64,000 nucleotides of DNA, taken from the NCBI GenBank assembly GCA_964389305.1, contig CAYMEK010000017.1, positions 1 to 64,000 of the forward strand, written 5' to 3'. The notes below the pieces were generated by a model. The model had not been told where the DNA came from and did no database searches. It saw only the letters and a list, made by a program, of their open reading frames with translations. Numbering within the stretch: the stretch's first letter is position 1; each line of letters begins with the position of its first letter. The translations under genes and the position numbers were made by a program. This DNA comes from CAYMEK01 sp964389305. GTDB taxonomy: Bacteria > Spirochaetota > Spirochaetia > SZUA-6 > DRHE01. This document shows, in pieces, positions 43,809-52,387 of the stretch.

Positions 43809-45080
43809 TCATTTACCGAATACTTGGTTATAAGCAGCGGCATAATCCTTGACACCCTGGTCAACGTCGAGGCTTTCGGCAAACTTGCTGATCATGCCCC
43901 CGTAGACATCGAGCCAGGCTTCCGGCGGTCCGGAGAACGAAGATTGGACGACTTTGGTTGCCGGATCCCTGAAAGTTTTCAGAATGTCTTTAGAGATGTC
44001 GTCATACATATCGGTCGGAGCATCCAGCCTCGGCGGGGTGGCTCCTTTGATCGGGCAAAACGCCGTTTCGGCTTCGATGGTCGACAGGAACTGCAGCCAT
44101 TTGACCGTTGCATCCTTATGAGGAGCCCCTTTGCACAGGGAGAATCCGTCAAGATTCAAGGTGAAGGCACCTTCGGTGCCGGGACTGGGCTGGTAATCGA
44201 AATCAACCTTGGGTTTCCATCCGGCGGATGTGAAGTGACCCTTGGCCCAGTCGCCCATCTGATAGAATACGGCTTCTTCGGTCATAAGGAGGTCGGAAGC
44301 CTGGTCCCAGGTGAGGGCGGAATAATCGGAGTTGACGTACCCGCTGTCAAACAGCTTCTTGACGAACTGGAGCGTTTCCCTGACTGCAGGATCATTGGCG
44401 GGGTCCGCTTTTCCGAAATACAGCTTTTCGAGGTATTCGGCCCCCCCGCTGGGAGCGCCGACGATGATCTGCTCTACGATGTGAGCCCACCAGAACTGCT
44501 GGCCGCTACCCGCTCCGACCGCATAGGGTATGTACCCCGCGTTCTTGGCTTTCGCACAGGCGGCGAAAAACTCGTCGAAGCTTTTCAGAGGCATTCGAAT
44601 GCCTAGCTGGTCGACGAGTTTCTTATTGTACCACAAGCAATTGCACCGCATCATGTTCAGAGGAATAGCCACCTGATGTCCGTTTACGTTCCCCATCTGC
44701 TTGATCATCGGCGGGAAAGGCAACCCTTTCCACAAGTCGTCGATCGGCTCCAGTACTTCCGCAAAGGATCCGAGCATCCCGGTCCCATAGGTGAGCTGAA
44801 ATGTATCGGGGGATTGCCCCGCCATGACCATTGTCTTGATCTGGCCCCTCATGACGCCGCCGCCTCCGCCCGATACGGGGTTTTCAATGATTTCGATGTT
44901 AGGATACTTCTCTTTGAACAGGGCGAAAACCGCGTCGATGGCCTCTTTCTCTCCCCCTGCCGTCCACCAGTGATAGACGATCAGCTCCTCCTTTTCCTCT
45001 TCTGCGCCGCCGGCAAAAACAAAGCCATAGGAAAGCAGGCACAGAGCCAAGAGAGTTACCAAGAAAACAATTTTTTTCAT
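43809..45080 (-). CDS. sugar ABC transporter substrate-binding protein (lower-GC locus)
   Basis: A 423-residue family-1 solute-binding protein. The signal peptide (KKIVFLVTLLALCLLSYGFVFA) is followed by GGAEEEKEE, the acidic start typical of spirochaete binding proteins. Further matches are YHWWTAGGEKEAIDAV, NIEIIENPVSGGGGGVMRGQIKTMVMAGQSPDTFQL and the NLMRCN-like block NMMRCNCLWYNKKLVDQLG; a glycine-rich binding loop is visible. The ATG at 45080 follows GGAGGATCGC; the longer upstream form would lack a normal signal peptide. It is controlled by a LacI palindrome 77 bases upstream, next to a divergent LacI gene. Confidence 0.93.
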   Translation of the reverse strand: MKKIVFLVTLLALCLLSYGFVFAGGAEEEKEELIVYHWWTAGGEKEAIDAVFALFKEKYPNIEIIENPVSGGGGGVMRGQIKTMVMAGQSPDTFQLTYGTGMLGSFAEVLEPIDDLWKGLPFPPMIKQMGNVNGHQVAIPLNMMRCNCLWYNKKLVDQLGIRMPLKSFDEFFAACAKAKNAGYIPYAVGAGSGQQFWWAHIVEQIIVGAPSGGAEYLEKLYFGKADPANDPAVRETLQFVKKLFDSGYVNSDYSALTWDQASDLLMTEEAVFYQMGDWAKGHFTSAGWKPKVDFDYQPSPGTEGAFTLNLDGFSLCKGAPHKDATVKWLQFLSTIEAETAFCPIKGATPPRLDAPTDMYDDISKDILKTFRDPATKVVQSSFSGPPEAWLDVYGGMISKFAESLDVDQGVKDYAAAYNQVFGK

Positions 45081-45156
45081 GCGATCCTCCTTGTATTTTT
45101 TTAAATACTGCGCTTGGTTCACAGTATTTTTTCCACGCTATATAATGACCCCAAAT

Positions 45157-45174
45157 AATGTTTGCGCAAACATT
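45157..45174. promoter_or_regulatory. LacI-family operator in the divergent region
   Basis: A perfect 18-base palindrome AATGTTTGCGCAAACATT with the central CG typical of LacI operators. It lies between the binding-protein gene (minus strand, start 45080) and the lacI-type gene (plus strand, start 45285). On the minus strand it would overlap a -35 TTGCGC with a TATATA-like -10 near 45143-45137, so binding would repress the importer. On the plus strand TATAAT at 45249-45254 is a likely -10 of the regulator gene. Confidence 0.8.
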
Positions 45175-45284
45175 TTAATTCAAGAAAAACCACTTGTCAA
45201 GATTAGATAAGTGTTTTTGTGGTAGTATGCCAAGGCTGCAAAATCATTTATAATTTTAATAAAGATTAGTGATGGAGTAACCGG

Positions 45285-46292
45285 ATGAGCTCTCAAATGG
45301 ATGTAGCAAAAAGAGCAAATGTATCTTTTATGACTGTCTCACGCGTGATCAACGGATCCAACAATGTCAAAAAAGAAACGAGAGAGAAAGTACTGAAAGC
45401 GATAGAGGAGCTCGGTTATTATCCCAATGCTGCAGCGCGTGCATTGAACAGGAATAAAACGAACGTAATAGGAATCATCGTTCCATACTACGAGCACTTC
45501 CTGGCGGCGCCCTATTTTGTCGAGTTGCTTCTAGGAATAGAAGGATATGTTTCTGTCCGTGGGTATGACTTGATTTTCAATACTTCGACAAACAAGTCGG
45601 ATAACAAGGATTACTCCATTCTGTACAAACAAAGAAAGGTGGATGGAGTAATTATTATTGCTCCATCCATACATGACAGTGCGTTGCAGAAACTCGTGTC
45701 CGACCGTGTTCCTTTTATTATTGTTGGGGGACGGGAAAAACATAAATCCATAAGTTATGTTGATATTGATAACTTAAAAGGCACGCGACAAGCAATCAGA
45801 TACCTGTTGGAACTTGGTCATAGTAGAATCGGGTTTGTGACAGGTCTATTGTACGTAATCGACGGCAAGAAAAGGCTCCAGGGCTACATGAGTACCCTTA
45901 AATCACATACTATCGAAGTTGATGAGAATCTTATTTTCAAAGGCGATTTTACCGAAAAAAGCGGATACGATGCGCTATACTACTTTCTTTCACTACGACA
46001 TCCTCCATCAGCGATCTTCTGCTCAAACGATCACATGGCCCTAGGTGTATTCAAGGCCGCTCATGAGCAAAATCTCAAAATCCCGGACGACCTATCGGTA
46101 GTCGGGTTCGATGATATAAACATGGCTTCTTTCCTCAGTCCGCCTTTAACGACAATAAGACAACCAATCGATGAGCTCGGAAAAACAGCGGCCAAGCTGA
46201 TGATAGATTGCATCGAAAACAAATCCAATTGGGGCAGAAAAATAATCATTGAGCCCGAGCTGATAATACGCTCTTCATGCAGAAACCTGTGA
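45285..46292 (+). CDS. LacI-family repressor of the lower-GC sugar operon
   Basis: A 335-residue regulator with the N-terminal HTH (MDVAKRANVSFMTVSRVINGSNNV, residues 4-27), hinge (AARALNRNKT near 53-62) and periplasmic-binding-like effector domain (VSDRVPFIIVGGR, YVDIDNLKGTRQAIRYLLELGHSRIGFVTG, FCSNDHMALGVF, FDDINMASFLSPPLTTIRQP). GGAG precedes the ATG at 45285. It is divergent from the importer genes and probably binds the palindrome at 45157-45174. Base composition is clearly AT-richer than the rest of the window's sugar genes. Confidence 0.94.
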   Translation: MSSQMDVAKRANVSFMTVSRVINGSNNVKKETREKVLKAIEELGYYPNAAARALNRNKTNVIGIIVPYYEHFLAAPYFVELLLGIEGYVSVRGYDLIFNTSTNKSDNKDYSILYKQRKVDGVIIIAPSIHDSALQKLVSDRVPFIIVGGREKHKSISYVDIDNLKGTRQAIRYLLELGHSRIGFVTGLLYVIDGKKRLQGYMSTLKSHTIEVDENLIFKGDFTEKSGYDALYYFLSLRHPPSAIFCSNDHMALGVFKAAHEQNLKIPDDLSVVGFDDINMASFLSPPLTTIRQPIDELGKTAAKLMIDCIENKSNWGRKIIIEPELIIRSSCRNL

Positions 46293-46317
46293 AAATACCA
46301 GTCGCAACTGGAAGACC

Positions 46318-46345
46318 GGTTGCCGGCCCATCCATGCCGGCTGCC
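46318..46345 (+). terminator. possible terminator hairpin between convergent genes
   Basis: GGTTGCCGGC (46318-46327) and GCCGGCTGCC (46336-46345) can pair with one wobble and one mismatch over an 8-base loop, between the lacI-type gene and the convergent lysA. No clear T-run follows, so the terminator role is tentative. Confidence 0.3.
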
Positions 46346-46416
46346 CTCTATCCCGCAAGCTGCGGCCTCTGCCGGTCACAGGCCCCAGGGAGGCCGGGCT
46401 TTCTGAAGGCATCTTC

Positions 46417-47682
46417 TCAGGCTACGAAGGCATCCAGCTTGTCAAAATCCAGCGTTCGAAAATAATCATCCACGGTCTCCGCCCTCCTGATCTCGACCAC
46501 TTCACCGTTCGCTCTAAGCAGCAGCTCGGAGGAGCGCAGCTTGCCGTTGTAGTTGAAGCCCATGGCATGCCCATGTGCACCCGTATCATGGATGACCAGT
46601 AGGTCGCCCACCTCGACCTCGGGAAGCTTCCGGTCCACGGCGAACCTGTCCCGGCTTTCACACAGGGATCCGGTCACGTCATAGACGTGATCGCAGGGGC
46701 GGTCCTCCTTGCCGAGCACCGTTATGTGGTGGTAGGCGTCGTAGATCGCCGGCCGCATCAGATCCGCCATGCAGGCGTCAAGACCGACATGTTTCTTGTA
46801 GATGTTCTTGATGTGGCGCACTCTGCTTACCAGGTATCCGTAGGGACCGGTAATGGCGCGGCCCATTTCCGTATACAGTGCCAGAGGGTGGAGGCCCGCC
46901 GGCCTGACCAACCGCTCATAAACCGTGCGAATGCCTTCGCTCACAAATCGCAGGTCCACGGCACTGTCCTGCGGCCGGTACGGGATACCCACTCCCCCGC
47001 TGATATTGACGAACTCTACCCGGATATCGAGTCTGTCCCGAACCTCCAGCGCGAGGTTGAACATCATCTCGGCTGTGTCGATGAAGTACTGCGAGTTCAG
47101 CTCGTTTGAGGCTATAAAGGTATGGAGGCCGAAACGTACGGCTCCCTTTTCCCTTAGCAGCCCCAGTCCCTCGAATATCTGCTCGTGGGTGAAGCCATAC
47201 TTGGCCTCCTCGGGCGTGCCCATAACGAAGCTGCCCTCCCGCAGCCTGCCGGGGTTGTAGCGAACGGAGACCAGCTCAGGTATGCCGCAGTGTGCCTCGA
47301 GGAAGGGGATGTGGCTGATGTCATCCAGGTTGATGGTAGCCCCGAGACGCGTCGCCTCGGCATACTCGCAGGCGGGCGTGTCATTCGAAGAAAACATGAT
47401 CTCGGAGCCGAGGATGCCGACCCGCTCCGCCAGTAGAAGCTCCGGGAGAGAGCTGCAGTCGGCGCCGAAGCCGGCGTGCTTGAGAATCTTGAGAATGAAG
47501 GGATTGGGGGTCGCCTTTACCGCAAAGAACTGCTTGAAGCCGGGATTCCACGAGAACAGCCTCAGTAGATTGCGCGCATTCTCTACCATGGCCTTCTCGT
47601 CATAGATATGAAACGGAGTCGGGTGGTTGCGCGCCACCTGTTCGAGATCTTCCCGCGAGAATGGCAGTCTTTTATTTGTCAT
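46417..47682 (-). CDS. lysA: diaminopimelate decarboxylase
   Basis: A 421-residue PLP enzyme of the alanine-racemase-like barrel fold. It has the Schiff-base Lys in FFAVKATPNP (about residue 55), the glycine-rich phosphate-binding VNISGGVGIPYRP, ALYTEMGRAI and the C-terminal active-site block SLCESRDRFAVDRKLPEVEVGDLLVIHDTGAHG (CES-R-D where CESGD is more usual). It converts meso-diaminopimelate to lysine in the last step of lysine synthesis. It overlaps the end of the upstream ada gene by 11 bases. A related decarboxylase acting on another amino acid is possible, but length and motifs fit lysA best. Confidence 0.85.
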   Translation of the reverse strand: MTNKRLPFSREDLEQVARNHPTPFHIYDEKAMVENARNLLRLFSWNPGFKQFFAVKATPNPFILKILKHAGFGADCSSLPELLLAERVGILGSEIMFSSNDTPACEYAEATRLGATINLDDISHIPFLEAHCGIPELVSVRYNPGRLREGSFVMGTPEEAKYGFTHEQIFEGLGLLREKGAVRFGLHTFIASNELNSQYFIDTAEMMFNLALEVRDRLDIRVEFVNISGGVGIPYRPQDSAVDLRFVSEGIRTVYERLVRPAGLHPLALYTEMGRAITGPYGYLVSRVRHIKNIYKKHVGLDACMADLMRPAIYDAYHHITVLGKEDRPCDHVYDVTGSLCESRDRFAVDRKLPEVEVGDLLVIHDTGAHGHAMGFNYNGKLRSSELLLRANGEVVEIRRAETVDDYFRTLDFDKLDAFVA

Positions 47683-48781
47683 CGCCTCTCTCCTCCCTGG
47701 CCGATTTTACCGGAAGGGCGCCCTCGGTCTCCAGCAGCCGGAGCTTTCTCCACAGTCCTCCTCCGTACCCGCCCAGAGCTCCGTCTGAGTTGATGACTCG
47801 GTGGCAGGGGATCAGGATGGCGATCCGGTTGAGCCCATTGGCCTGGCCGATTGCCCTCCTGGCGCCCGGGTTTCCCAGCTCAAGGGCCAGATCGCTGTAG
47901 CAGCGAGTCTGGCCGTAGGGGATACGCAGCAGGGCTTTCCAGACCCGGCGCTGGAAATCCGTTCCCGGGTACTCCAGGGGCAGGTCGAAAGATTGCCTCC
48001 GCCCGGTAAAATACTCATCCAGCTCCACCCGCAGCCGGTCGAAGAGCGTACTTTCTCCGGGCAGCAAAGGCAGGCCCAGGCGTCTGCTCAGGATCTCGAG
48101 CTGGCTTTCCAACATCCTCCTGTCGGTGAACTCGAGAAGGCAGAGCGAGCGTTCCGTAGCCCCTGCCGCCATGGGGCCCAGGGGAGTTTCAATCCAGGCG
48201 AGGCGTACGTAGTCTTTGTCCCGCGCCATTCCCGGCGGCGCCTGGGCGGCTTTGGCAAAGGCCTCCCGGAATCCTGAATGCGACTGCCAGCCGTGGTCGA
48301 AGACGGCGTCGTCGATGCTCCCACCCCTGCGGATCGCCGAAAAAGCCGCACCCAGCCGCCTCGCCCGGCAGTAGGCCTGGAAGGTCATGCCGAAGGCCTT
48401 CAGGAAATACCGGCGCACGGCGGCGGGCTCCATTCCCCGCTCCCGCAGCTCGTTGTCCCGAATCCGGCGTGCGGGGTCGGCTTCGACCTCCTCGATAAGC
48501 CCTGACACCCAGGAAGGAGTGTGCCGCCCGTGTGCCAGCGGCCGGCAGCGCCGGCAGGGTCGAAAACCGGCAAACAGCGCTTCCCGGGCGGTTGCGTAGA
48601 ACTCGATATGCTCGGGCTTTGGCTTACGCGCCGGGCAGGCCGGCCGGCAGAAGATCATGGTTGTTGTTACGCCCACGTAGAACAACCCGTCGTACGAGGC
48701 ATCCTTCTCCATGAAGGCGCGCAGCATTTCCTCGCGCTCCACTAGTTTGTTTCGTGATGTGCTCATGCCGCTACCATACAT
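47672..48781 (-). CDS. ada: Ada-type bifunctional alkylation-response regulator and methyltransferase
   Basis: A 369-residue protein with all three Ada parts: an N-terminal zinc/methylphosphotriester domain with Cys45, Cys49, Cys76 and Cys79 (CRPACP and CRRC), an AraC-type HTH (about 90-185, ending FREAFAKAAQAPPG), and a C-terminal O6-methylguanine-DNA methyltransferase with acceptor Cys326 in IPCHRV and the preceding GxxxA-type helix. Cys45 is the likely methylphosphotriester acceptor that converts the protein to an activator. ATG 48781 has AGAGGA just upstream; another ATG lies five codons later. It precedes lysA on the same strand with an 11-base overlap, an unusual pairing. Confidence 0.93.
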   Translation of the reverse strand: MYGSGMSTSRNKLVEREEMLRAFMEKDASYDGLFYVGVTTTMIFCRPACPARKPKPEHIEFYATAREALFAGFRPCRRCRPLAHGRHTPSWVSGLIEEVEADPARRIRDNELRERGMEPAAVRRYFLKAFGMTFQAYCRARRLGAAFSAIRRGGSIDDAVFDHGWQSHSGFREAFAKAAQAPPGMARDKDYVRLAWIETPLGPMAAGATERSLCLLEFTDRRMLESQLEILSRRLGLPLLPGESTLFDRLRVELDEYFTGRRQSFDLPLEYPGTDFQRRVWKALLRIPYGQTRCYSDLALELGNPGARRAIGQANGLNRIAILIPCHRVINSDGALGGYGGGLWRKLRLLETEGALPVKSAREERGDDK

Positions 48782-48835
48782 CTGATCCTCTGGCTATTTC
48801 CACCGAAAAATGGACAGGGAATTCTGTCAGGATGA

Positions 48836-50047
48836 CTATTCTTTCAAACGGGCGAGCATTTCGAAACACATCCGGCTCTGATGATAGGGGCAGTCCCACG
48901 GTCCGGCTTTGTATCTGGACCGATCGGGTCTGCCGTCCCGATCCAGTTGCTTGTACCATTCTCCATACTCGCGATCCACCATTTTGGTCTGGATGTACCT
49001 CCAACAGCGATAGGAGGCCTGCCTGAAATGCTGGAATCCGGAAAGCTGGTAGGCATTGTAGAAGCCTACCACCGCCTCAGCCTGCACCCACCAGGCCTTG
49101 CCGGTATCCACCAAACCCCGAGGGCTACCTTCATAGAACAGGCTTCCGTCGGCGTCCAGCCCCTCCCGGTATACGGAGGCCGCGATACTCAGTGCACACT
49201 CCCGTACGCGCTTGCCCAGCGCGGCCTCATCCTGGGCCTCGGCGGCTTGCTGCAGGAGCCAACTCCCTTCGATGTCGTGACCGTAGGACACCGTGTCTGA
49301 AAGCGAGCGCCACCGAGCGTCGAAGAAGAGCCTGAAATGACCGCTGCGGTGATCGATGATATGCTGCTGGAAGGCCTCGATAAGAGCCTTATGCTGGGCT
49401 TTGAGATGCGCATCGTCCCATATCCGCATCAGGTTGGTGTACGCTTCCAGAATGTGCAGCATGGTGTTCATGGATTTACGGCAATCGAGGTCTCTGCCGC
49501 TCAAGCGTATGTCCGCCAGCGGCTCCCAATCCCGGCTGCTGGCCTCCTGATAGCCGCGGTGCACCGCCTCGTAGGCATGCTTCTCCAGCAGGTGAAATAA
49601 CGCTTGTGCCAGGGCAAGGCTCAGCGGCTCCTGGACGGCCAGATAATACTCGCTCAGGCCGTATATGGCGAAGGCCTGGGCGTAGTGGTACTTGCGGTCC
49701 GAGACCGGCCTGCCCTGACGATCCACCTGCCAGTACAGGCCGCCGTAATCCCGGTCCCAGAACACGGCGCGCAGATACTCATACGCCCATCGGGCCATCC
49801 AAAGACATCGATCCCCACCCCATTCCCGAGCCGCCCTGGCGTAGGTCCAAAGAATGCGCGCGCACAAAACGGCCGAGCGCGGCACCTCATTATGAACCTC
49901 CAGGTCGTTGGTCACGGCTCCGTAAAAGCCGCCGTTGACCCTATCCACGACATGCTCCATCCAAAAGGGCAGGATGCGGCTCTTCAGCTCTTCTTCGAGC
50001 TGGATTTTCAGCTCGGTTTCCTCGAATGTCAGGGGATCAGATGCCAT
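48836..50047 (-). CDS. AGE-family epimerase, cellobiose 2-epimerase-like
   Basis: A 403-residue enzyme with an (alpha/alpha)6 barrel. Motifs shared with cellobiose 2-epimerases are DRKYHYAQAFAIYGLSEYY, KSMNTMLHILEAYT, VSYGHDIEGSWLL and the end GPWDCPYHQSRMCFEM, which together carry the catalytic His residues and sugar contacts. It would convert the reducing-end glucose of cellobiose-type sugars to mannose. It lies 17 bases after the D-Ala-D-Ala ligase stop on the same strand and may be co-transcribed. N-acylglucosamine 2-epimerase is the alternative; the motifs favour cellobiose 2-epimerase. It fits the beta-glucan theme of the GH3/GH94 locus. Confidence 0.85.
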   Translation of the reverse strand: MASDPLTFEETELKIQLEEELKSRILPFWMEHVVDRVNGGFYGAVTNDLEVHNEVPRSAVLCARILWTYARAAREWGGDRCLWMARWAYEYLRAVFWDRDYGGLYWQVDRQGRPVSDRKYHYAQAFAIYGLSEYYLAVQEPLSLALAQALFHLLEKHAYEAVHRGYQEASSRDWEPLADIRLSGRDLDCRKSMNTMLHILEAYTNLMRIWDDAHLKAQHKALIEAFQQHIIDHRSGHFRLFFDARWRSLSDTVSYGHDIEGSWLLQQAAEAQDEAALGKRVRECALSIAASVYREGLDADGSLFYEGSPRGLVDTGKAWWVQAEAVVGFYNAYQLSGFQHFRQASYRCWRYIQTKMVDREYGEWYKQLDRDGRPDRSRYKAGPWDCPYHQSRMCFEMLARLKE

Positions 50048-50064
50048 TTTTACAGATGCGCCTT

Positions 50065-51165
50065 CTACTCGGGTGAGCTTTTGAATCCCTGTTCGGTTCT
50101 ATGTCGCTCGATCGCCAGTTGAATGAGCCTGTCTATGAGCTCCGGATAGGCAATGCCGCTTGCCTCCCAAAGTCTCGGATACATGCTTATCTTTGTGAAA
50201 CCGGGGATGGTATTTATCTCGTTTACCAGAATCTCGGTCTCTCCTCGAAGAAAAAAATCCACCCGCGCCATACCCTGGCAGCACAGAACACGAAACGTCC
50301 TACGCGCATACTCCTGTATGGCTCTACCTAGTTCGTCGGGTATTTTCGCAGGTATTTCCAGAAAGGCTCCCTGCTCGTCTATATACTTCGCCTCGTAGGA
50401 GTAGAACTCGGACCGTACGACTATCTCCCCCGGGACGGAAGCGATCGGTTTTTCATTGCCCAGGACAGAGCATTCGATCTCTCTGCCCTGAATGAACTCC
50501 TCTACCAGGATCTTGTCGTAGTAGGTGAAGGCAACTCTGACCGCTTCCTCGAATTCCTCTCTGCTTCGAACCTTGTGTACTCCCACCGAGGAGCCCAGGT
50601 TGGCCGGCTTTATGAACACAGGCAATCCCAAAGCGGCGATGATCTGCTCGTACCCCCAGGCTTGCGCACGCGATTTCTCCAAAACCAGGAACTTAGGAGT
50701 TGGTATTCCTGCATCGCGAAGAAGTCGCTTCATCACGTCTTTGTCCATTCCGATTGCAGAACCCAAGATATCCGCTCCGACGTAAGGAATGTTGGCGAGC
50801 TTGAGCAGGCCCTGGATGGAGCCCTCCTCTCCGTAGGGCCCGTGAATCACGGGAAAGGCAACATCGATGTGGCCCTTGGCGGTGAGAGTGGACGGAGCGA
50901 TCAGCTGATTCGAATCTCCTTTCGGGACGATGGCGATTTCCTCATTGGATCTGTTCAGGTGAATCAGCTTTGGGTCGTTCTCGTTCAACAGGAACGCCGA
51001 CTGCTCGTTAAGGTACCACCTGCCGCCTTTATCTATGCCGATCAGCACCAGCTCATACTTGCTCTCGTCGATGGCATCGATAATATTCTTTGCCGACTGA
51101 AGCGACACTTCATGCTCGGCGGACCTCCCGCCGAATATAATGGCAACTCGCGTTCTCTGTTTCAT
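50065..51165 (-). CDS. ddl: D-alanine--D-alanine ligase
   Basis: A 366-residue ATP-grasp ligase. The N-terminal GGRSAEHEVSLQSAKNII, the substrate/ATP-binding GPYGEEGSIQGLL and FIKPANLGSSVGVHKVRS, the metal-binding VDFFLRGETEILVNEINTIPGFT and the preceding EFIQGREIECSVLGN are all diagnostic. It joins two D-alanines for peptidoglycan precursors in the cytoplasm. Length matches the DdlA type. The SD is weak (ACGG before the ATG). It sits upstream of the epimerase gene with a 17-base gap. Confidence 0.95.
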   Translation of the reverse strand: MKQRTRVAIIFGGRSAEHEVSLQSAKNIIDAIDESKYELVLIGIDKGGRWYLNEQSAFLLNENDPKLIHLNRSNEEIAIVPKGDSNQLIAPSTLTAKGHIDVAFPVIHGPYGEEGSIQGLLKLANIPYVGADILGSAIGMDKDVMKRLLRDAGIPTPKFLVLEKSRAQAWGYEQIIAALGLPVFIKPANLGSSVGVHKVRSREEFEEAVRVAFTYYDKILVEEFIQGREIECSVLGNEKPIASVPGEIVVRSEFYSYEAKYIDEQGAFLEIPAKIPDELGRAIQEYARRTFRVLCCQGMARVDFFLRGETEILVNEINTIPGFTKISMYPRLWEASGIAYPELIDRLIQLAIERHRTEQGFKSSPE

Positions 51166-51546
51166 CCGTTACCGGTGCGGTAGAAGCAGCGATGTTTGCA
51201 GCAACTTTACCGGCCACGATTCTACTACAGCCTCAGGCCTCGAACAAGAGCCGCACGAGGTACCAGAGGTATGCCAGCGGTGAACCGGGTGCCAGCCCGT
51301 CGGAATCAACCCAGGCCGTCCAGCAATAACGGATTTCGCAGTAGATATCGATCCACTACCGATTGGGGAACACCGTTCAGCGAGCAGGAGAAGAATGAGA
51401 TCAGAAAAAGTGCAAGATCCTTTGAGTCAAACCGGCACATCAGATGATTACGGATGCTGCATGTCCCACATTCGGAGGAAGATCGAACAGAGCAGTACTC
51501 GGGTACCGGGGCAGCCTGCGCCCGCTTATGATGACAGTCGGACATC
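51166..51546. other. non-coding region between ddl and a hypothetical gene
   Basis: Open frames on both strands here lack protein-like composition and ribosome sites. The stretch presumably holds the promoter of ddl; no convincing -35/-10 pair or hairpin was found. Confidence 0.35.
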
Positions 51547-52194
51547 TTAATTTTCTGATGATTTTCGACTGGAAGAAGACATCGCAATCTTCCTTTCAGT
51601 TGTGATCGAAGACTGCGATATGTAATCCTGGAGCACCTGGTGATTCCATACCTGGGCTTCTATGTAGTTGGCCAGACGGGGCGGGATGTTTGTTTTCCAT
51701 CTGTCACCGGGGAGTCCTCTGGACTCTACGAGCGAACGAATCTCCGGCAGCGTGAACAGTTTGCCGTGAAAACCGGCCTCGTAGTATTCGGGTTTCTTTT
51801 CCGCCGCCAGCAGCATCGAGACCATGCTGTCGGGATAGGTAAAGCTCACCTCCCATTCCTTGAAGAGCGATAGAGGTAACTGTATTTCGGCCGTTGTGGC
51901 CAGGGTTGCAGGATCAGCCACGGTTTCCAACCACTTGGGCCGGCCAAGCACCAGGTATATCGGATAGGAATCCTTAGGGCGGCCTCCCTTGGCGATAAAC
52001 TCAGTGCGCAGCCACTGTTCAACCTGCCTCCTGGCTTTCAGATACCGATGAGGATCTTGGAATCTTTCCCAGAAAATCGAGCCTTCGACGTACAGTCTCT
52101 TCATGAATTGGATTGCCTTCGCATCCGGCAGCGCAGACAGAGACCGAAATGGTTTGTCTCCGTTTCTGTAGAAGTGGAGCAAGAAATCAACCAT
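51547..52194 (-). CDS. conserved-type hypothetical protein
   Basis: A 215-residue soluble protein with no signal or membrane segment. It has ordered, protein-like features: FLLHFYRNGDKPFRSLSALPDAKAIQFMKRLYVEG, a WERFQDPHRYL segment and an alternating strand/helix stretch SYPIYLVLGRPKWLETVADPAT. It resembles a family of uncharacterised bacterial proteins that share the FRSLSALP and AKGGRP segments, but I cannot name a function. The C-terminal Ser-rich end looks unstructured. It stands alone on the minus strand. Confidence 0.7.
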   Translation of the reverse strand: MVDFLLHFYRNGDKPFRSLSALPDAKAIQFMKRLYVEGSIFWERFQDPHRYLKARRQVEQWLRTEFIAKGGRPKDSYPIYLVLGRPKWLETVADPATLATTAEIQLPLSLFKEWEVSFTYPDSMVSMLLAAEKKPEYYEAGFHGKLFTLPEIRSLVESRGLPGDRWKTNIPPRLANYIEAQVWNHQVLQDYISQSSITTERKIAMSSSSRKSSEN

Positions 52195-52304
52195 GGTGCG
52201 CTCTCATTGCTTGATCGCTGTAATCCTCTATTTCTCTGAGTAGATACCACGGATCCCTACCCATAGTCCAGCGTTGGAATCTTCAAATCTTTGGGCGAAA
52301 CCCG

Positions 52305-52333
52305 TTGACAAACCATGTACCTTTCATTATTAT
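52305..52333 (+). promoter_or_regulatory. sigma70 promoter of the TetR-ABC operon
   Basis: TTGACA (52305-52310), 17-base spacer, TATTAT (52328-52333). This is close to consensus and is the best promoter of the window apart from the one at 9132. The leader to the GTG start is about 50 bases. Confidence 0.8.
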
Positions 52334-52361
52334 ATGACTATGTTTCTAAATAAGTCATATA
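52331..52361 (+). promoter_or_regulatory. TetR-type operator overlapping the -10 box
   Basis: Perfect inverted arms TATATGACT (52331-52339) and AGTCATATA (52353-52361) with a 13-base spacer. It overlaps the -10 box and the expected transcription start, so the TetR protein encoded next most likely represses its own operon here. Confidence 0.75.
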
Positions 52362-52387
52362 GACACAATAACCGAGAGGAGTAGCCT

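Noticed and set aside
51184..51546. Small genes upstream of ddl
   Set aside because: Open frames on both strands have no ribosome site and no protein-like pattern.
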